Positions 1-9,116 of a stretch of 64,000 nt of DNA are shown piece by piece. This DNA comes from Pectobacterium polonicum (GTDB taxonomy: Bacteria; Pseudomonadota; Gammaproteobacteria; Enterobacterales; Enterobacteriaceae), in the NCBI RefSeq assembly GCF_005497185.1, contig NZ_RJTN01000021.1, positions 1 to 64,000 on the forward strand. Direction: 5' to 3'. The position numbers were made by a program, and so were the translations under genes. The notes under the pieces are model-generated. The model was not told the origin of the DNA, made no database searches, and worked only from the letters and a program-made list of their open reading frames with translations. How positions within the stretch are numbered: position 1 is the first letter of the stretch; every line of letters starts with the position of its first letter.

Positions 1-745
1 GTTGCCGTTAAAGTTGGCGCCCGGCGTATAGGTGTACTGCCCGGTGCTGCCATCCAGCGTCAGGGTGCCGTTGGCCGGTTGCGTGCTCACCGTATAACTC
101 AGCGTATCGCCGTCCACGTCGCTGGCTACGATGGTGCCGCTGACCGGCGTATCTTCATCGGTGGCGATCGACTGGTCTGCCGTCACCGGCGCGTCGTTGA
201 CCGGCCGCACGCCGATACTCACCGTGCTGGTGGTGGTGCCACCGTTACCGTCCGACACCGTGATAATAAAGCGGTCATTGCCGTTAAAGTTGGCGCCCGG
301 CGTATAGGTATACGCGCCGGTGCTGCCGTCCAGCGTCAGGGTGCCGTTGGCCGGCGGGGTGCCGACGGTATAACTCAGGGTGTCGCCGTCCACATCAGTC
401 GCTACGATGGTGCCGCTGACCGGCGTATCTTCATCGGTGGCAATCGACTGGTCGGCCGTCACTGGCGCGTCGTTGACCGGGCGCACGCCAATGCTGACGG
501 TGCTGGTGGTGGTCCCGCCGTTGCCGTCTGAGACAGTGATAATAAAGCGGTCATTGCCATTAAAGTTGGCGCCCGGCGTATAGGTGTACTGCCCGGTCAC
601 CCCATTTAACGTCAGCGTGCCGTTGGCCGGCGGGGTGCCGACGGTATAACTCAGGGTGTCGCCGTCCACGTCGGTCGCCACAATGGTGCCGCTGACCGGC
701 GTGTCTTCATCGGTGGCGATCGACTGGTCTGCCGTCACCGGCGCA
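1..745 (-). repeat. 276-bp tandem repeats encoding 92-aa Ig-like adhesin domains
   Basis: The same landmark (ccgttaaagt or its one-base variant) recurs at 5, 281 and 557, giving an exact 276-bp period. Two full copies and part of a third lie in the window, nearly identical at DNA level and differing mainly at synonymous positions. Each unit encodes one 92-residue domain. Such homogeneous repeats change copy number by recombination and collapse in short-read assemblies. Confidence 0.95.
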
Positions 746-1272
746 CTATTGCCTTCCGCAGTGGTCGCAGCAGTGGCAGTAAGCAACGTAGATGAATCGA
801 CACCATCCAGAACAGATGAGGCTCTATCGGTAAACAATATGCCCGCAGTATCATAACCAATCGGGGCTGTCACGACATCAGCCGTTAAATCCAGTACCAC
901 CGTTGAATTGAAATGCCCGCCACCGCCATCACCGGCTTCGCCAGTGTCATCATTACCGGCGGCGGCTGCCTCTAGCACTTGCGTTGGGTCAGCGCCCTGA
1001 GCAATAGCATCTTGTATAGCTGCGACATCATTGGCAACATCTACATTTTTCTGAGAGGATGCGTTACTTACATCGCTCCAGTGGCTATCGCGCCCCAGAT
1101 CCAGTGTCTTACCATCAGGTAATGTGATTGAAACCGCGCCGTTAGCACCGGTCATCACTTCTTCACCACTGTAAACGCGATCGCCAGCGACTAACAGTCT
1201 CTGACTCCCATCAAGCGCGACAACAAAAACTTGCCCAATAACGAATTTAATAACACCAATCACACCGTTCAA
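1..1272 (-). CDS. LapA-type giant repeat adhesin, N-terminal part (partial)
   Basis: The N-terminal 424 codons of a very large surface adhesin that continues past the left edge. I chose the TTG start at 1272 because an AAGGAG ribosome site lies just upstream and the family's conserved N-terminus begins there. Residues 1-66 form a retention module (GVIKFVIGQVFVV, DGSQRLLVAGDRV, LPDGKTLDLGRDSHW), which in Pseudomonas LapA holds the protein in the outer-membrane TolC-like channel. Residues 97-106 read TQVLEAAAAG, the position and shape of the LapG protease site (TAAG in LapA). From about residue 176, 92-residue Ig-like repeats begin, each with DEDTPVSGTI and YTPGANFNGND. By family, the missing C-terminus should carry RTX repeats and a type I secretion signal. 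Divergent from its presumed secretion operon. The family and secretion route are secure; the binding target is not visible. Confidence 0.9.
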   Translation of the reverse strand, partial: MNGVIGVIKFVIGQVFVVALDGSQRLLVAGDRVYSGEEVMTGANGAVSITLPDGKTLDLGRDSHWSDVSNASSQKNVDVANDVAAIQDAIAQGADPTQVLEAAAAGNDDTGEAGDGGGGHFNSTVVLDLTADVVTAPIGYDTAGILFTDRASSVLDGVDSSTLLTATAATTAEGNSAPVTADQSIATDEDTPVSGTIVATDVDGDTLSYTVGTPPANGTLTLNGVTGQYTYTPGANFNGNDRFIITVSDGNGGTTTSTVSIGVRPVNDAPVTADQSIATDEDTPVSGTIVATDVDGDTLSYTVGTPPANGTLTLDGSTGAYTYTPGANFNGNDRFIITVSDGNGGTTTSTVSIGVRPVNDAPVTADQSIATDEDTPVSGTIVASDVDGDTLSYTVSTQPANGTLTLDGSTGQYTYTPGANFNGN

Positions 1273-1651
1273 AATACTTTCTCCTTGATATCTATAATTA
1301 TTTTTATGATATTGCGATATTGCAGCTATAGATTTTGACTATCATCCTGATAGGGTTGATTTGCTGTGTGTCGTCCTGACATTTTTTAAAAAAAACGCTA
1401 CGATAATGCTGCCGTTATGCGTCAAACGCTTGACTCGATGAACGATATAATAAAAAATTCAGAATATTCTTTCCAGAACTTTACTCATTTAGGGTAAGTC
1501 TTATTTCTTTCTCTCAATATGCCTTTTGCGATAGAATTAACACACTGATATTAAAGAAATAAAGAAAATAAATTCGTTAAGGGTTTATATAACACTCAAA
1601 CACTTTAATAGGAATAATCACAAATAAAGTTTTTGTGAAGGAAAACTGCTG
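1273..1651. other. Divergent intergenic region, adhesin / type I secretion operon
   Basis: An AT-rich 379-bp gap between the leftward adhesin and the rightward secretion genes. It must hold both promoters. I see A/T runs and a small inverted repeat (GTCAA-ACGC-TTGAC, about 1429-1442), but no sigma-70 pair with good spacing. The composition would suit H-NS or activator control, which is inference only. Confidence 0.5.
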
Positions 1652-3004
1652 ATGATGCGTAGATACCGTTTTGTTTTATTACCCTTTATTACCCTTTTTT
1701 CCACAGCGACGTATGCCGAGACGATCCAGGAAGCAATAAAAAGCTCGCTCTACACACACCCCGAAGTGAGCGCATCCATTAATAGCCGGTTTTCCGCCGA
1801 ACACGACTTACGTGCGGCAAAAGGCGGATATCTCCCCTCCATTACGCTGAATGCTGGCGTTGGCCGTGAGGAAACCGATAGTCCCTCAACACGTGCCAGC
1901 ACCAATAAACGCACGGAGCTCAGTCGCCAGGAATCAAGTATCGCTCTGAATCAGACGGTATTTGATGGTTTTGCCACCTCGAGTGAAGTTGGCAGACAAC
2001 GTGCCACCGTCAATTCACGCGCCTATAGAGTGTTGAATACCAGTGAAGCAACGGCATTAGATACCGTTCAGGTGTACCTCAATGTACTGCAACGCCAAGA
2101 ATTCGTCCGCCTGGCAGAAGCCAATCTTGCAAGCCATGAGCGCATTTACGATCAAATAAGGCTGCGCAGCGAGCAAGGCGTTGGGAGATTGGCCGACCTT
2201 GATCAGGCTGAAGCCCGTTTAGCACAAGCACGCAACAACGCGCTGACAGAAAAAACCAATCTGGACGATGCCAAAATCAACTACATGAGTATTGTAGGAA
2301 AAGTGCCTGAAAATTTGGTTATGCCCGATGCGTCCGCGATAAAACTGCCCCCCTCTTTGGAGGAAGCACAACGCATCATGTTGGCAAATAGCCCGGCACT
2401 AAAATCCGCAGAATCGGATATTGAAGCCACTCAGCAGCAGTATGAAACATCAAAATCAACCTTTTATCCACGCCTCAACGTTGAACTCTCTCGCACAATG
2501 AATAATAACGTTGATGGGACGCGCGGCCAAAACAATGAGTGGCAGGCGATGCTGCGGATGCGCTACAACCTGTATGAAGGCGGCAGTAGCAAGGCCAGCA
2601 TGGAATCTAAAGCCTATCAGGTAAAAGAAGCACAGGATGTTCGAAATAATGCCCTCCGCTTGTTGAATGAAGAACTGAAGCTAGCCTGGTCAGCGCTAAA
2701 CAACTCACGTCAACAGGTTCCGATTGCCGCCGAATACGCTGACCGCAGTATGAAAGTACGTACCGCCTATCAGAAGCAATTTGGTCTGGGAGAAAGAACG
2801 TTATTGGACTTGCTGGATAGTGAAAACGAACTGTTCACCGCACAGAGACGCCTGGTCGAGGTTCGCTTCATCGCCCTTTATACCGAATACCGAATCACAT
2901 CGCGTATGGGAGAGTTATTGAATCGTTTAGCGATCCCAACGCCTGATGCAGGTGTCAGTTTGACAAACGTGACAACCCACGCAGAGTTGCCAAGCCTTAA
3001 TTAA
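1652..3004 (+). CDS. TolC-family outer-membrane protein of type I secretion (LapE-like)
   Basis: A 450-residue outer-membrane efflux protein, likely the trimeric channel-tunnel through which the adjacent adhesin is exported and in which its retention module would lodge. The N-terminus is a signal peptide (FVLLPFITLFSTATYA, cleaved before ETIQEA). The rest shows the two-fold repeat of long amphipathic helices typical of TolC, with family patterns such as LNQTVFDGF near residue 100 and MRYNLYEGG near residue 310. Length is normal for type I secretion outer-membrane proteins. GAAGGAAA precedes the start. A second ATG follows immediately, so initiation could be one codon later. First gene of a three-gene rightward operon, with 79 bp to the ABC gene. 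The housekeeping tolC would normally be elsewhere, so this is a dedicated paralogue. Confidence 0.92.
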   Translation: MMRRYRFVLLPFITLFSTATYAETIQEAIKSSLYTHPEVSASINSRFSAEHDLRAAKGGYLPSITLNAGVGREETDSPSTRASTNKRTELSRQESSIALNQTVFDGFATSSEVGRQRATVNSRAYRVLNTSEATALDTVQVYLNVLQRQEFVRLAEANLASHERIYDQIRLRSEQGVGRLADLDQAEARLAQARNNALTEKTNLDDAKINYMSIVGKVPENLVMPDASAIKLPPSLEEAQRIMLANSPALKSAESDIEATQQQYETSKSTFYPRLNVELSRTMNNNVDGTRGQNNEWQAMLRMRYNLYEGGSSKASMESKAYQVKEAQDVRNNALRLLNEELKLAWSALNNSRQQVPIAAEYADRSMKVRTAYQKQFGLGERTLLDLLDSENELFTAQRRLVEVRFIALYTEYRITSRMGELLNRLAIPTPDAGVSLTNVTTHAELPSLN

Positions 3005-3083
3005 TATATTTCATTAGTCAGCCAGCAATAAATTATGGTTTATATGCGAGGGAATTGCGTTGTGTAAGGGAACGTTCAGTTAA

Positions 3084-5300
3084 ATGAAGTTGCATTCAGT
3101 ACAAGAGACGAAGGGTTCTGATGAATCGGTCGCCCATGAGTCTACCGTTCATGAACCCATTGTCCATGAAAATAGTGACCCTCGCAGCCGTCATGACGAC
3201 CCGTTATTGGATAGTTTGCTGATCCTCTGTGCCTTACAGGGGAAATCCGTCAGCCGTACCACACTTACCGCTGGCTTGCCTTTAGCTAACCAGCGATTAT
3301 CCGTAAAATTGCTCCCAAGAGCCGCAGCTCGTGCAGGGTTGCAAGGGCGCGTTCTCAAACGTTCCCTGAATAAAATTTCTGAGATGTCACTTCCCGCAAT
3401 GTTGCTGCTACGGGAAGGGGGAGCGGCGATTCTGTTAGGGTGGAACGCCGACGGCAGCGCACGTCTGATGCCCAGTGAAACCGAAGGCGGAGAAATTTCA
3501 GTTGAGCATAATATGCTACAACAGAATTACCTTGGCTTAGTGATGTTCGCCCAGCCCCGCCATCAGTTCGATTTGCAAAATCCGTCACTGATCCCTCATA
3601 CCAAATCCTGGTTTAGAGATACGCTTAAGCTTTCACGCTCGCTCTATCTGGATGCCATCCTTGCCAGTTTGCTGGTGAACATTATCGCACTTGCCACGCC
3701 GCTGTTCGTGATGAATGTCTATGACCGAGTTGTACCTAATCAGGCAACGGCGACATTATGGGTGCTGGCAATCGGCGTGACTGGTGCTTTTGTTTTCGAT
3801 TTAATTCTCAAAACGCTACGCGGCATTTGCCTCGATATGGCGGGCAAAAAAACCGATCTGATTATTTCAGCCACGTTATTTGAGCGCATTACTGGAATGT
3901 CGATGAAGGCTCGGCCACCACGAGTCGGTAGTTTTGCGCAAAATATTCATGAATTTCAGTCGCTCAGAGATTTCTTGTCCTCGCTGACGCTGACGACGCT
4001 GATCGATTTTCCCTTTACGCTGCTTCTGCTGCTGGTCATTGGCATCATCGGCGGTCCGCTGGTCTGGGTTTCCATACTGGCCTACCCTATCGCCCTGCTG
4101 GCGAGCTGGGCGATGCAAAAACCGTTGTCTGCCACGATTGAAAAAACGATGCATCTTGCCAGTGAACGGCAGGCAACACTGATCGAAACGCTAAGCTGCC
4201 TGGATGCGATCAAGGTCAACAATGCAGAAAGCGAACGGCAGCACCAGTGGGAACAGACGATTGGCAGTCTGAGTAAGCTGGAAATGCGAGCGAAAGCGTT
4301 GTCTTCACTGGCGGTGAACCTGACGCAGTGGTTCCAGCAATTTGCTGGCGTGGCCATGATCGTCGTCGGCGTCTATATGCTAATTAACGGTAAACTCAGC
4401 ATGGGTGGGCTGATTGCCTGTTACATGCTGAACGGCAGAGCGCTTATGCCGTTAGGTCAACTGTCTGGGCTGGTCAGCCGTTATCAGCAGGCGCGTTTGA
4501 CGATGCAAACCACCGAACAGATGATGCAACTACCGCAAGAACGTAGCGATAACGAACATCCGCTGAAGCGCGAGAGTATCCGAGGTGGGATCGAATTTCG
4601 CGATGTGACGTTCAACTACCCAGAACAAAAAACCAGTTCACTGCAAAACATCAGTCTGACTATCGCTCCCGGTGAGAAAGTGGGTGTAATTGGCCGCAGC
4701 GGCTCAGGAAAAAGCTCATTGCAAAAGCTGATCGTGAACCTCTATCAGCCCAACACGGGTAATATTCTGATCGACGGTGTTGATGCCCGCCAGTTGGATG
4801 TCAGCGATTTACGCCACAATATCGGCTATGTCCCGCAGGATATTCAATTGTTCAGTGGTTCGCTGCGCAATAACCTCATTAGCGGCGCGCGCTATGTTGA
4901 AGATGAAGCCATGCTAAGAGCCGCTGAAATCTCAGGGGTAAACGAGTTTGCACGCCTGCACCCCGATGGCTATAACCTTCAGGTCGGTGAACGAGGCCAA
5001 CAACTCTCCGGCGGGCAGCGCCAGGCTGTCGCGATAGCCAGAGCGCTATTGCTTGACCCTCCAATTCTGGTGCTTGATGAACCCACAAGTTCGATGGATA
5101 ACACCAGCGAAGATCGGTTAAAACAAGCTCTCGCCCCCGTTATTGCGGAAAAAACGCTGTTGCTGGTTACCCATCGGGTTTCCATGCTGGCGCTGGTCGA
5201 TCGTTTAGTGATTGTCGATAAAGGCAAAATTATTGCGGATGGGCCGAAAGCGATCGTGATGGATGCGTTGAAGAAGGGGCAGATCAATGCGTCTCGGTAA
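3084..5300 (+). CDS. Type I secretion ABC exporter (LapB-like)
   Basis: A 738-residue inner-membrane ATP-binding exporter that should drive export of the giant adhesin. Order of parts: an unusual His/Glu-rich leader (residues 1-38); a C39-peptidase-like domain (about 40-165) lacking the catalytic Cys, so a docking domain and not a protease; a six-helix membrane domain (about 185-460) with the family pattern TPLFVMNVYDRVVPNQ; and a nucleotide-binding domain with Walker A GRSGSGKS (about 537-544), signature LSGGQ (641-645), Walker B LVLDEP (D665, E666) and switch His in LLVTHR. All ATPase motifs are intact. Its 3' end overlaps the adaptor gene by 14 bp, which suggests translational coupling. 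The N-terminal extension makes it slightly longer than the usual 710-720 residues; no alternative Met occurs until about residue 102. Confidence 0.93.
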   Translation: MKLHSVQETKGSDESVAHESTVHEPIVHENSDPRSRHDDPLLDSLLILCALQGKSVSRTTLTAGLPLANQRLSVKLLPRAAARAGLQGRVLKRSLNKISEMSLPAMLLLREGGAAILLGWNADGSARLMPSETEGGEISVEHNMLQQNYLGLVMFAQPRHQFDLQNPSLIPHTKSWFRDTLKLSRSLYLDAILASLLVNIIALATPLFVMNVYDRVVPNQATATLWVLAIGVTGAFVFDLILKTLRGICLDMAGKKTDLIISATLFERITGMSMKARPPRVGSFAQNIHEFQSLRDFLSSLTLTTLIDFPFTLLLLLVIGIIGGPLVWVSILAYPIALLASWAMQKPLSATIEKTMHLASERQATLIETLSCLDAIKVNNAESERQHQWEQTIGSLSKLEMRAKALSSLAVNLTQWFQQFAGVAMIVVGVYMLINGKLSMGGLIACYMLNGRALMPLGQLSGLVSRYQQARLTMQTTEQMMQLPQERSDNEHPLKRESIRGGIEFRDVTFNYPEQKTSSLQNISLTIAPGEKVGVIGRSGSGKSSLQKLIVNLYQPNTGNILIDGVDARQLDVSDLRHNIGYVPQDIQLFSGSLRNNLISGARYVEDEAMLRAAEISGVNEFARLHPDGYNLQVGERGQQLSGGQRQAVAIARALLLDPPILVLDEPTSSMDNTSEDRLKQALAPVIAEKTLLLVTHRVSMLALVDRLVIVDKGKIIADGPKAIVMDALKKGQINASR

Positions 5301-6648
5301 ATATATCAAACGAATCAAACGGTATTTTGCTGGTGGAGATGAAGAAAACCTGCAAACGATGCCAGAAGTGAGCCGGGCAATGGCTGAGGATTCACCCCGT
5401 TCTATTCGCTTCACGCTGTGGGCTATCGGAGCTTTTCTCCTGTTCTTTATTTTGTGGGCTGGGCTGGCGAATATTGATGAAGTCACCCGAGGCGAGGGTA
5501 AAGCAATCCCTTCTTCTCGCTTGCAAAAAATTCAGAATCTGGAAGGCGGAATCGTCACGGAAGTATTCATTCGTGAAGGTCAGGTCGTCAATGCTGGCGA
5601 TCCTTTGCTACGCCTTGATGATACTCGTTTTGCTTCCAATGTAGGAGAAACCGAAGCTGACCGGCTTGCACTGCTGTCACGCGTTGAGCGCCTGAACGCC
5701 GAAATCAGCGATAGGGAGCTCATGCTTGCCGAAGAAATAACGACGCAAGCGCCTAAAATTGCAGCAGGAGAACAAGAACTTTATAACAGCCGTCGCCAGC
5801 AGCTTCATAATGAAGTATCCGGTCTGGAAGAGCAGTTGATCCAACGTCGCCAAGAACTGCGGGATTTTTCTGCCAAGGAGATTCAATTCCGCAATAGTCT
5901 GGGTCTGCTTCAGCAAGAAATTAAAATGTCGGAACCGTTGATTGCAGAAGGCGCAATTTCTAAAGTAGAAGTTTTGCGCCTACGTCGTGCTGAAGTCGAA
6001 ACCCGTGGTCAGCTCGACTCTGTCAAACTCGCAATTCCCCGAGCAGAATCTGCAATTAAAGAGATCGAGAATAAAATAGAAGAAACCCGCAGTCGTTATA
6101 AAAGCGAGGCGTTATCTCAGCTCAGTGAAGCACAAACCAATCTGAATAAAATTGAAGCTACGGGTAAAGCACTGGAAGACAGAGTAAACCGAACGTTGGT
6201 CGTCTCCCCCGTTCGCGGTATTGTGCAGCAGGTTCTAGTAAATACCATCGGGGGGGTGATTCAGCCAGGTAGCGATCTGGTGGAAATTGTTCCACTAGAT
6301 GACAAACTACTGGTGGAAGCTAAAGTTCGCCCTCAGGATATTGCCTTTTTACACCCTGGTCAGGATGCCATAATAAAGTTGACGGCCTATGACTACACCA
6401 TCTATGGCGGTTTAAAAGGTCAGTTGGAACAAATCAGCCCAGACACGGTAACCGATAAAGAAGGGAACAGCTTTTATATTATTCGTTTGCGGACGGATAA
6501 AAATTATTTAGGCTCAGCCGATAAGCCGCTTCTTATCATTCCCGGCATGGTGGCCTCGGTAGATATAATAACGGGAAAGAAAACGATCCTCAGTTATTTG
6601 TTAAAACCAATCATTCGGGCAAAAGCAGAAGCACTGCGAGAAAGATAA
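5287..6648 (+). CDS. HlyD-family membrane fusion protein (LapC-like)
   Basis: A 453-residue periplasmic adaptor linking the ABC exporter to the TolC-like channel. One N-terminal membrane anchor (about residues 37-58, FTLWAIGAFLLFFILWAGL) is followed by the first half-lipoyl segment (LQNLEGGIVTEVFIREGQVV family pattern), a long coiled-coil hairpin rich in Glu, Leu and Arg (about 115-290), the second lipoyl half (VVSPVRGIVQQVLVNTIGGV) and a beta-barrel end (TAYDYTIYGGLKGQLEQIS), all characteristic of type I secretion adaptors. It starts inside the 3' end of the ABC gene. A hairpin terminator follows within 3 bp of the stop, so this closes the operon. Confidence 0.93.
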   Translation: MRLGKYIKRIKRYFAGGDEENLQTMPEVSRAMAEDSPRSIRFTLWAIGAFLLFFILWAGLANIDEVTRGEGKAIPSSRLQKIQNLEGGIVTEVFIREGQVVNAGDPLLRLDDTRFASNVGETEADRLALLSRVERLNAEISDRELMLAEEITTQAPKIAAGEQELYNSRRQQLHNEVSGLEEQLIQRRQELRDFSAKEIQFRNSLGLLQQEIKMSEPLIAEGAISKVEVLRLRRAEVETRGQLDSVKLAIPRAESAIKEIENKIEETRSRYKSEALSQLSEAQTNLNKIEATGKALEDRVNRTLVVSPVRGIVQQVLVNTIGGVIQPGSDLVEIVPLDDKLLVEAKVRPQDIAFLHPGQDAIIKLTAYDYTIYGGLKGQLEQISPDTVTDKEGNSFYIIRLRTDKNYLGSADKPLLIIPGMVASVDIITGKKTILSYLLKPIIRAKAEALRER

Positions 6649-6650
6649 TA

Positions 6651-6675
6651 AAAAGGCGCTCAACATGCGCCTTTT
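6651..6675 (+). terminator. Rho-independent terminator after type I secretion operon
   Basis: AAAAGGCGC (6651-6659) pairs perfectly with GCGCCTTTT (6667-6675) around a 7-nt loop and ends in T-rich sequence. It lies just after the HlyD-like stop codon. Confidence 0.85.
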
Positions 6676-6689
6676 ATCTCTACTCTAAA

Positions 6690-6805
<116 letters not shown>

Positions 6806-6814
6806 TTCCACTAA

Positions 6815-8329
6815 TCAATGCTCATTCATACTGTGATAAATCTGTGTTTGGCTCCGTCCCATCGCTTTAGCCTGATACATGGCGGAATCGGCATTAATTG
6901 CTAACGTCAGAGAGTCGGAGCCGTGCTCTGGGTATAATGCAATACCGATACTGCATGATATATCCAGCGTTTTACCATTGATCTCAAAAGGTTTGTTCAA
7001 GGCATTATGGATTTTATCGGCAACATAAAGCGTATTATCAATCTCTTTAATACCCTGAAGCAGAATAATAAACTCATCACCGCTACGGCGATACACCGTA
7101 TCTGAATCACGAACCGCGCCACGCATACGCGCCGCGGCTTCTTTTAATAGCAAATCGCCAACAGCATGTCCGAACGAATCGTTTATCTGTTTAAATTTAT
7201 CGAGATCGAGGAACATCAGCGCGATTTTTCTGCCAGTTTGCTTAGATAACAGAATCGCCTGTTCCATTTGTTCGGCAAACGTCAGGCCGTTAGCCAATGA
7301 CGTTAATGAGTCATAATGCGCCAGTTGCCGATAGTGTTCCTCACTCCGCCGCAGCATATCGATGGCATGGTATCGCTCTATAGCGATCGCAATCAGCTGT
7401 GCAGATTTCTCTATAGAGAAAATTTCTTCCTCGGTCGGCGCATAGACTTTACGATGGTAAACGCTTAAAACACCTAATATTTCTTTGTTCTGGCCAATGA
7501 TAGGTTCAGACCAGCAGGAGCGCAGCCCAGCGTATAATGCCAGCCCTTTATATAAGGACCAGTGTGGATGAACTGAAATATCGTCAGCAACTACGCGCTT
7601 TCCGGTATAAGCTGCCGTACCAAAAGAAGCCACGCCATCAGCAATTTTTACATTATGAATGGCATTTTTATAGAAACCAGGCAGACTTGGTGCAGATCCA
7701 AGCGTCAGACATTTCTTGTCTTTATCGACTAACAGTACAGAGCAAACAATGCGGCCAGGATTTTTTTCCTCAACGCTGAAAATGATCGCATCCAGAATAT
7801 CTTTCAGCGGTGCACCGCTTGATAACAGTTCCAGCGCACGATTGTATGAATTATCGTGATGTTCCTGCGATTTCCGCTCCGTGATATCTAACTTAATGCC
7901 GACATATTGAGTCGTGTTACTCGCTTTATTATATATTTTAACGATATTGGCCTTTTCCCAATACAGTTGCCCATCTTTGCGTCGGTTAACAAACTCACCA
8001 CTCCAAACATTACCTTTATTTATGGTAGCCCACAGATCTTCATAGACGCTGGCGTTGGTCATGCCAGAGTTTAATATATTCGTTTTTTTGCCAATAACTT
8101 CATCCGGCATATAGCCAGACATGGTAATAAACTGACGATTTACGTAAATAATTTCACAATTTTCATCTGCGATCATAATTGAGGCAGGGCTATATTCCAT
8201 TGCAAAAAATGTCATGTTGAGAAAATCTTGTTTTTTCTGTTCCGTTTTAAACTTTTGTTTAATTTTTCTATTTTTCACAGAAGAAAACAATAACAGCATT
8301 AACAGTAAGGTTATTATAATTTCATACAC
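6815..8329 (-). CDS. PAS-GAF diguanylate cyclase with SGDEF motif
   Basis: A 504-residue signalling enzyme predicted to make c-di-GMP from two GTP. It has an N-terminal hydrophobic segment (residues 2-17), a PAS/PAC domain (about 38-150, ASIMIADENCEIIYVNRQF), a GAF domain (about 165-325) and a GGDEF domain (about 340-500). The active-site loop is SGDEF (416-420) instead of GGDEF. An intact product-inhibition I-site, RDSD (407-410), sits exactly five residues before it, and the metal-binding segment FLDLDKFKQIND is conserved. From memory, the P. atrosepticum orthologue (ECA3270) was shown to be active despite the SGDEF variant and to control secreted levels of the multi-repeat adhesin. Convergent with the secretion operon across an ERIC element. 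The stimulus for PAS and GAF is unknown. Confidence 0.92.
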   Translation of the reverse strand: MYEIIITLLLMLLLFSSVKNRKIKQKFKTEQKKQDFLNMTFFAMEYSPASIMIADENCEIIYVNRQFITMSGYMPDEVIGKKTNILNSGMTNASVYEDLWATINKGNVWSGEFVNRRKDGQLYWEKANIVKIYNKASNTTQYVGIKLDITERKSQEHHDNSYNRALELLSSGAPLKDILDAIIFSVEEKNPGRIVCSVLLVDKDKKCLTLGSAPSLPGFYKNAIHNVKIADGVASFGTAAYTGKRVVADDISVHPHWSLYKGLALYAGLRSCWSEPIIGQNKEILGVLSVYHRKVYAPTEEEIFSIEKSAQLIAIAIERYHAIDMLRRSEEHYRQLAHYDSLTSLANGLTFAEQMEQAILLSKQTGRKIALMFLDLDKFKQINDSFGHAVGDLLLKEAAARMRGAVRDSDTVYRRSGDEFIILLQGIKEIDNTLYVADKIHNALNKPFEINGKTLDISCSIGIALYPEHGSDSLTLAINADSAMYQAKAMGRSQTQIYHSMNEH

Positions 8330-9116
8330 AATAACACTCTCCTCAGGCCCGAGTGGTCCTGATCGTACACATCACAACGCAGATGGCGAAAAATCCCGGC
8401 AACAAACCCCTACCCCGCCGATTTTCGGGATCGGTGAATTTCCAGAGAGCAGAAAGGATGAAAGAAAAAACGCTCCATGAAGCAGGAGTATTTAGAAACA
8501 TAGCAACGTCAGCATAAAGCCCTCGCATATGACTGTGCGCAGATAAAAACAGCAAATTCAAAAGAGTATCTTAATTTAATAGTAGTAATTGTTCGGGTTA
8601 TAAGCTTTTCTAATGGAATAAAAGAATATTCCTAAAGGTATATGGAGATATATTTTGAACGTCAATTTTTTGTAAGCAAATCAATTATACCAATAAGTAT
8701 CATTGTTTTAATCAATAAAATCTATCACAAAATGATTTTTGATCGTTAACAGTAAACATTATATTTTTTTATCATTAAAAATCAAATAATTAAAAGAAAA
8801 AAATAAAATCATTAACGCAAATGCCTGATGATATATGTCATAATTTGATGCAAAATTTGCGACACCTCTTCCTTTTAGTTTATTGAAACTAAACACTGTT
8901 ATAACAAATAAAATAAGAATTAAATAACAAAAATAAAACAAAGATAGCATTTTATTTCATGAAGTGAAATGAGAGGTAAGGTTATCGGAGTGGCGAATTT
9001 TCACACAACCATGAAGCATTAGAAAACATAATGAGTTGATACGGAAGAAGAAAAGCGACGAGATGTATAGCAGTATTCTAATGATCAAAGTGATATCCCA
9101 AACAACAGGTTACCAC
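8330..9116. other. Long AT-rich intergenic region between DGC and PDE genes
   Basis: A 787-bp gap. The part from about 8560 to 9060 is strongly AT-rich. Two short leftward ORFs (8343-8561 and 8759-8950) have no recognisable product, and the second is only a low-complexity hydrophobic string; I do not call either. The DGC promoter must lie in the left half. I see no terminator or tRNA-like structure. Confidence 0.5.

Noticed and set aside
79-531. Rightward ORF of 150 codons at the left end
   Set aside because: It is the antisense of the adhesin repeats. Its own repetitive Arg/Gly/Ala-rich product is a by-product of the 276-bp repeat; the leftward frame carries the recognisable domains.
1411-1458. 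TTGACT and TATAAT hexamers near 1441 as a promoter
   Set aside because: Spacing is only about 10 bp, incompatible with a sigma-70 promoter.
8343-8561. Leftward 72-codon ORF upstream of the SGDEF cyclase
   Set aside because: No ribosome site, no recognisable motif and no signal beyond chance hydrophobicity.
8759-8950. Leftward 63-codon hydrophobic ORF
   Set aside because: Composition follows from the AT-rich DNA (Phe, Ile, Leu, Tyr). A single-pass peptide cannot be excluded but nothing supports it.
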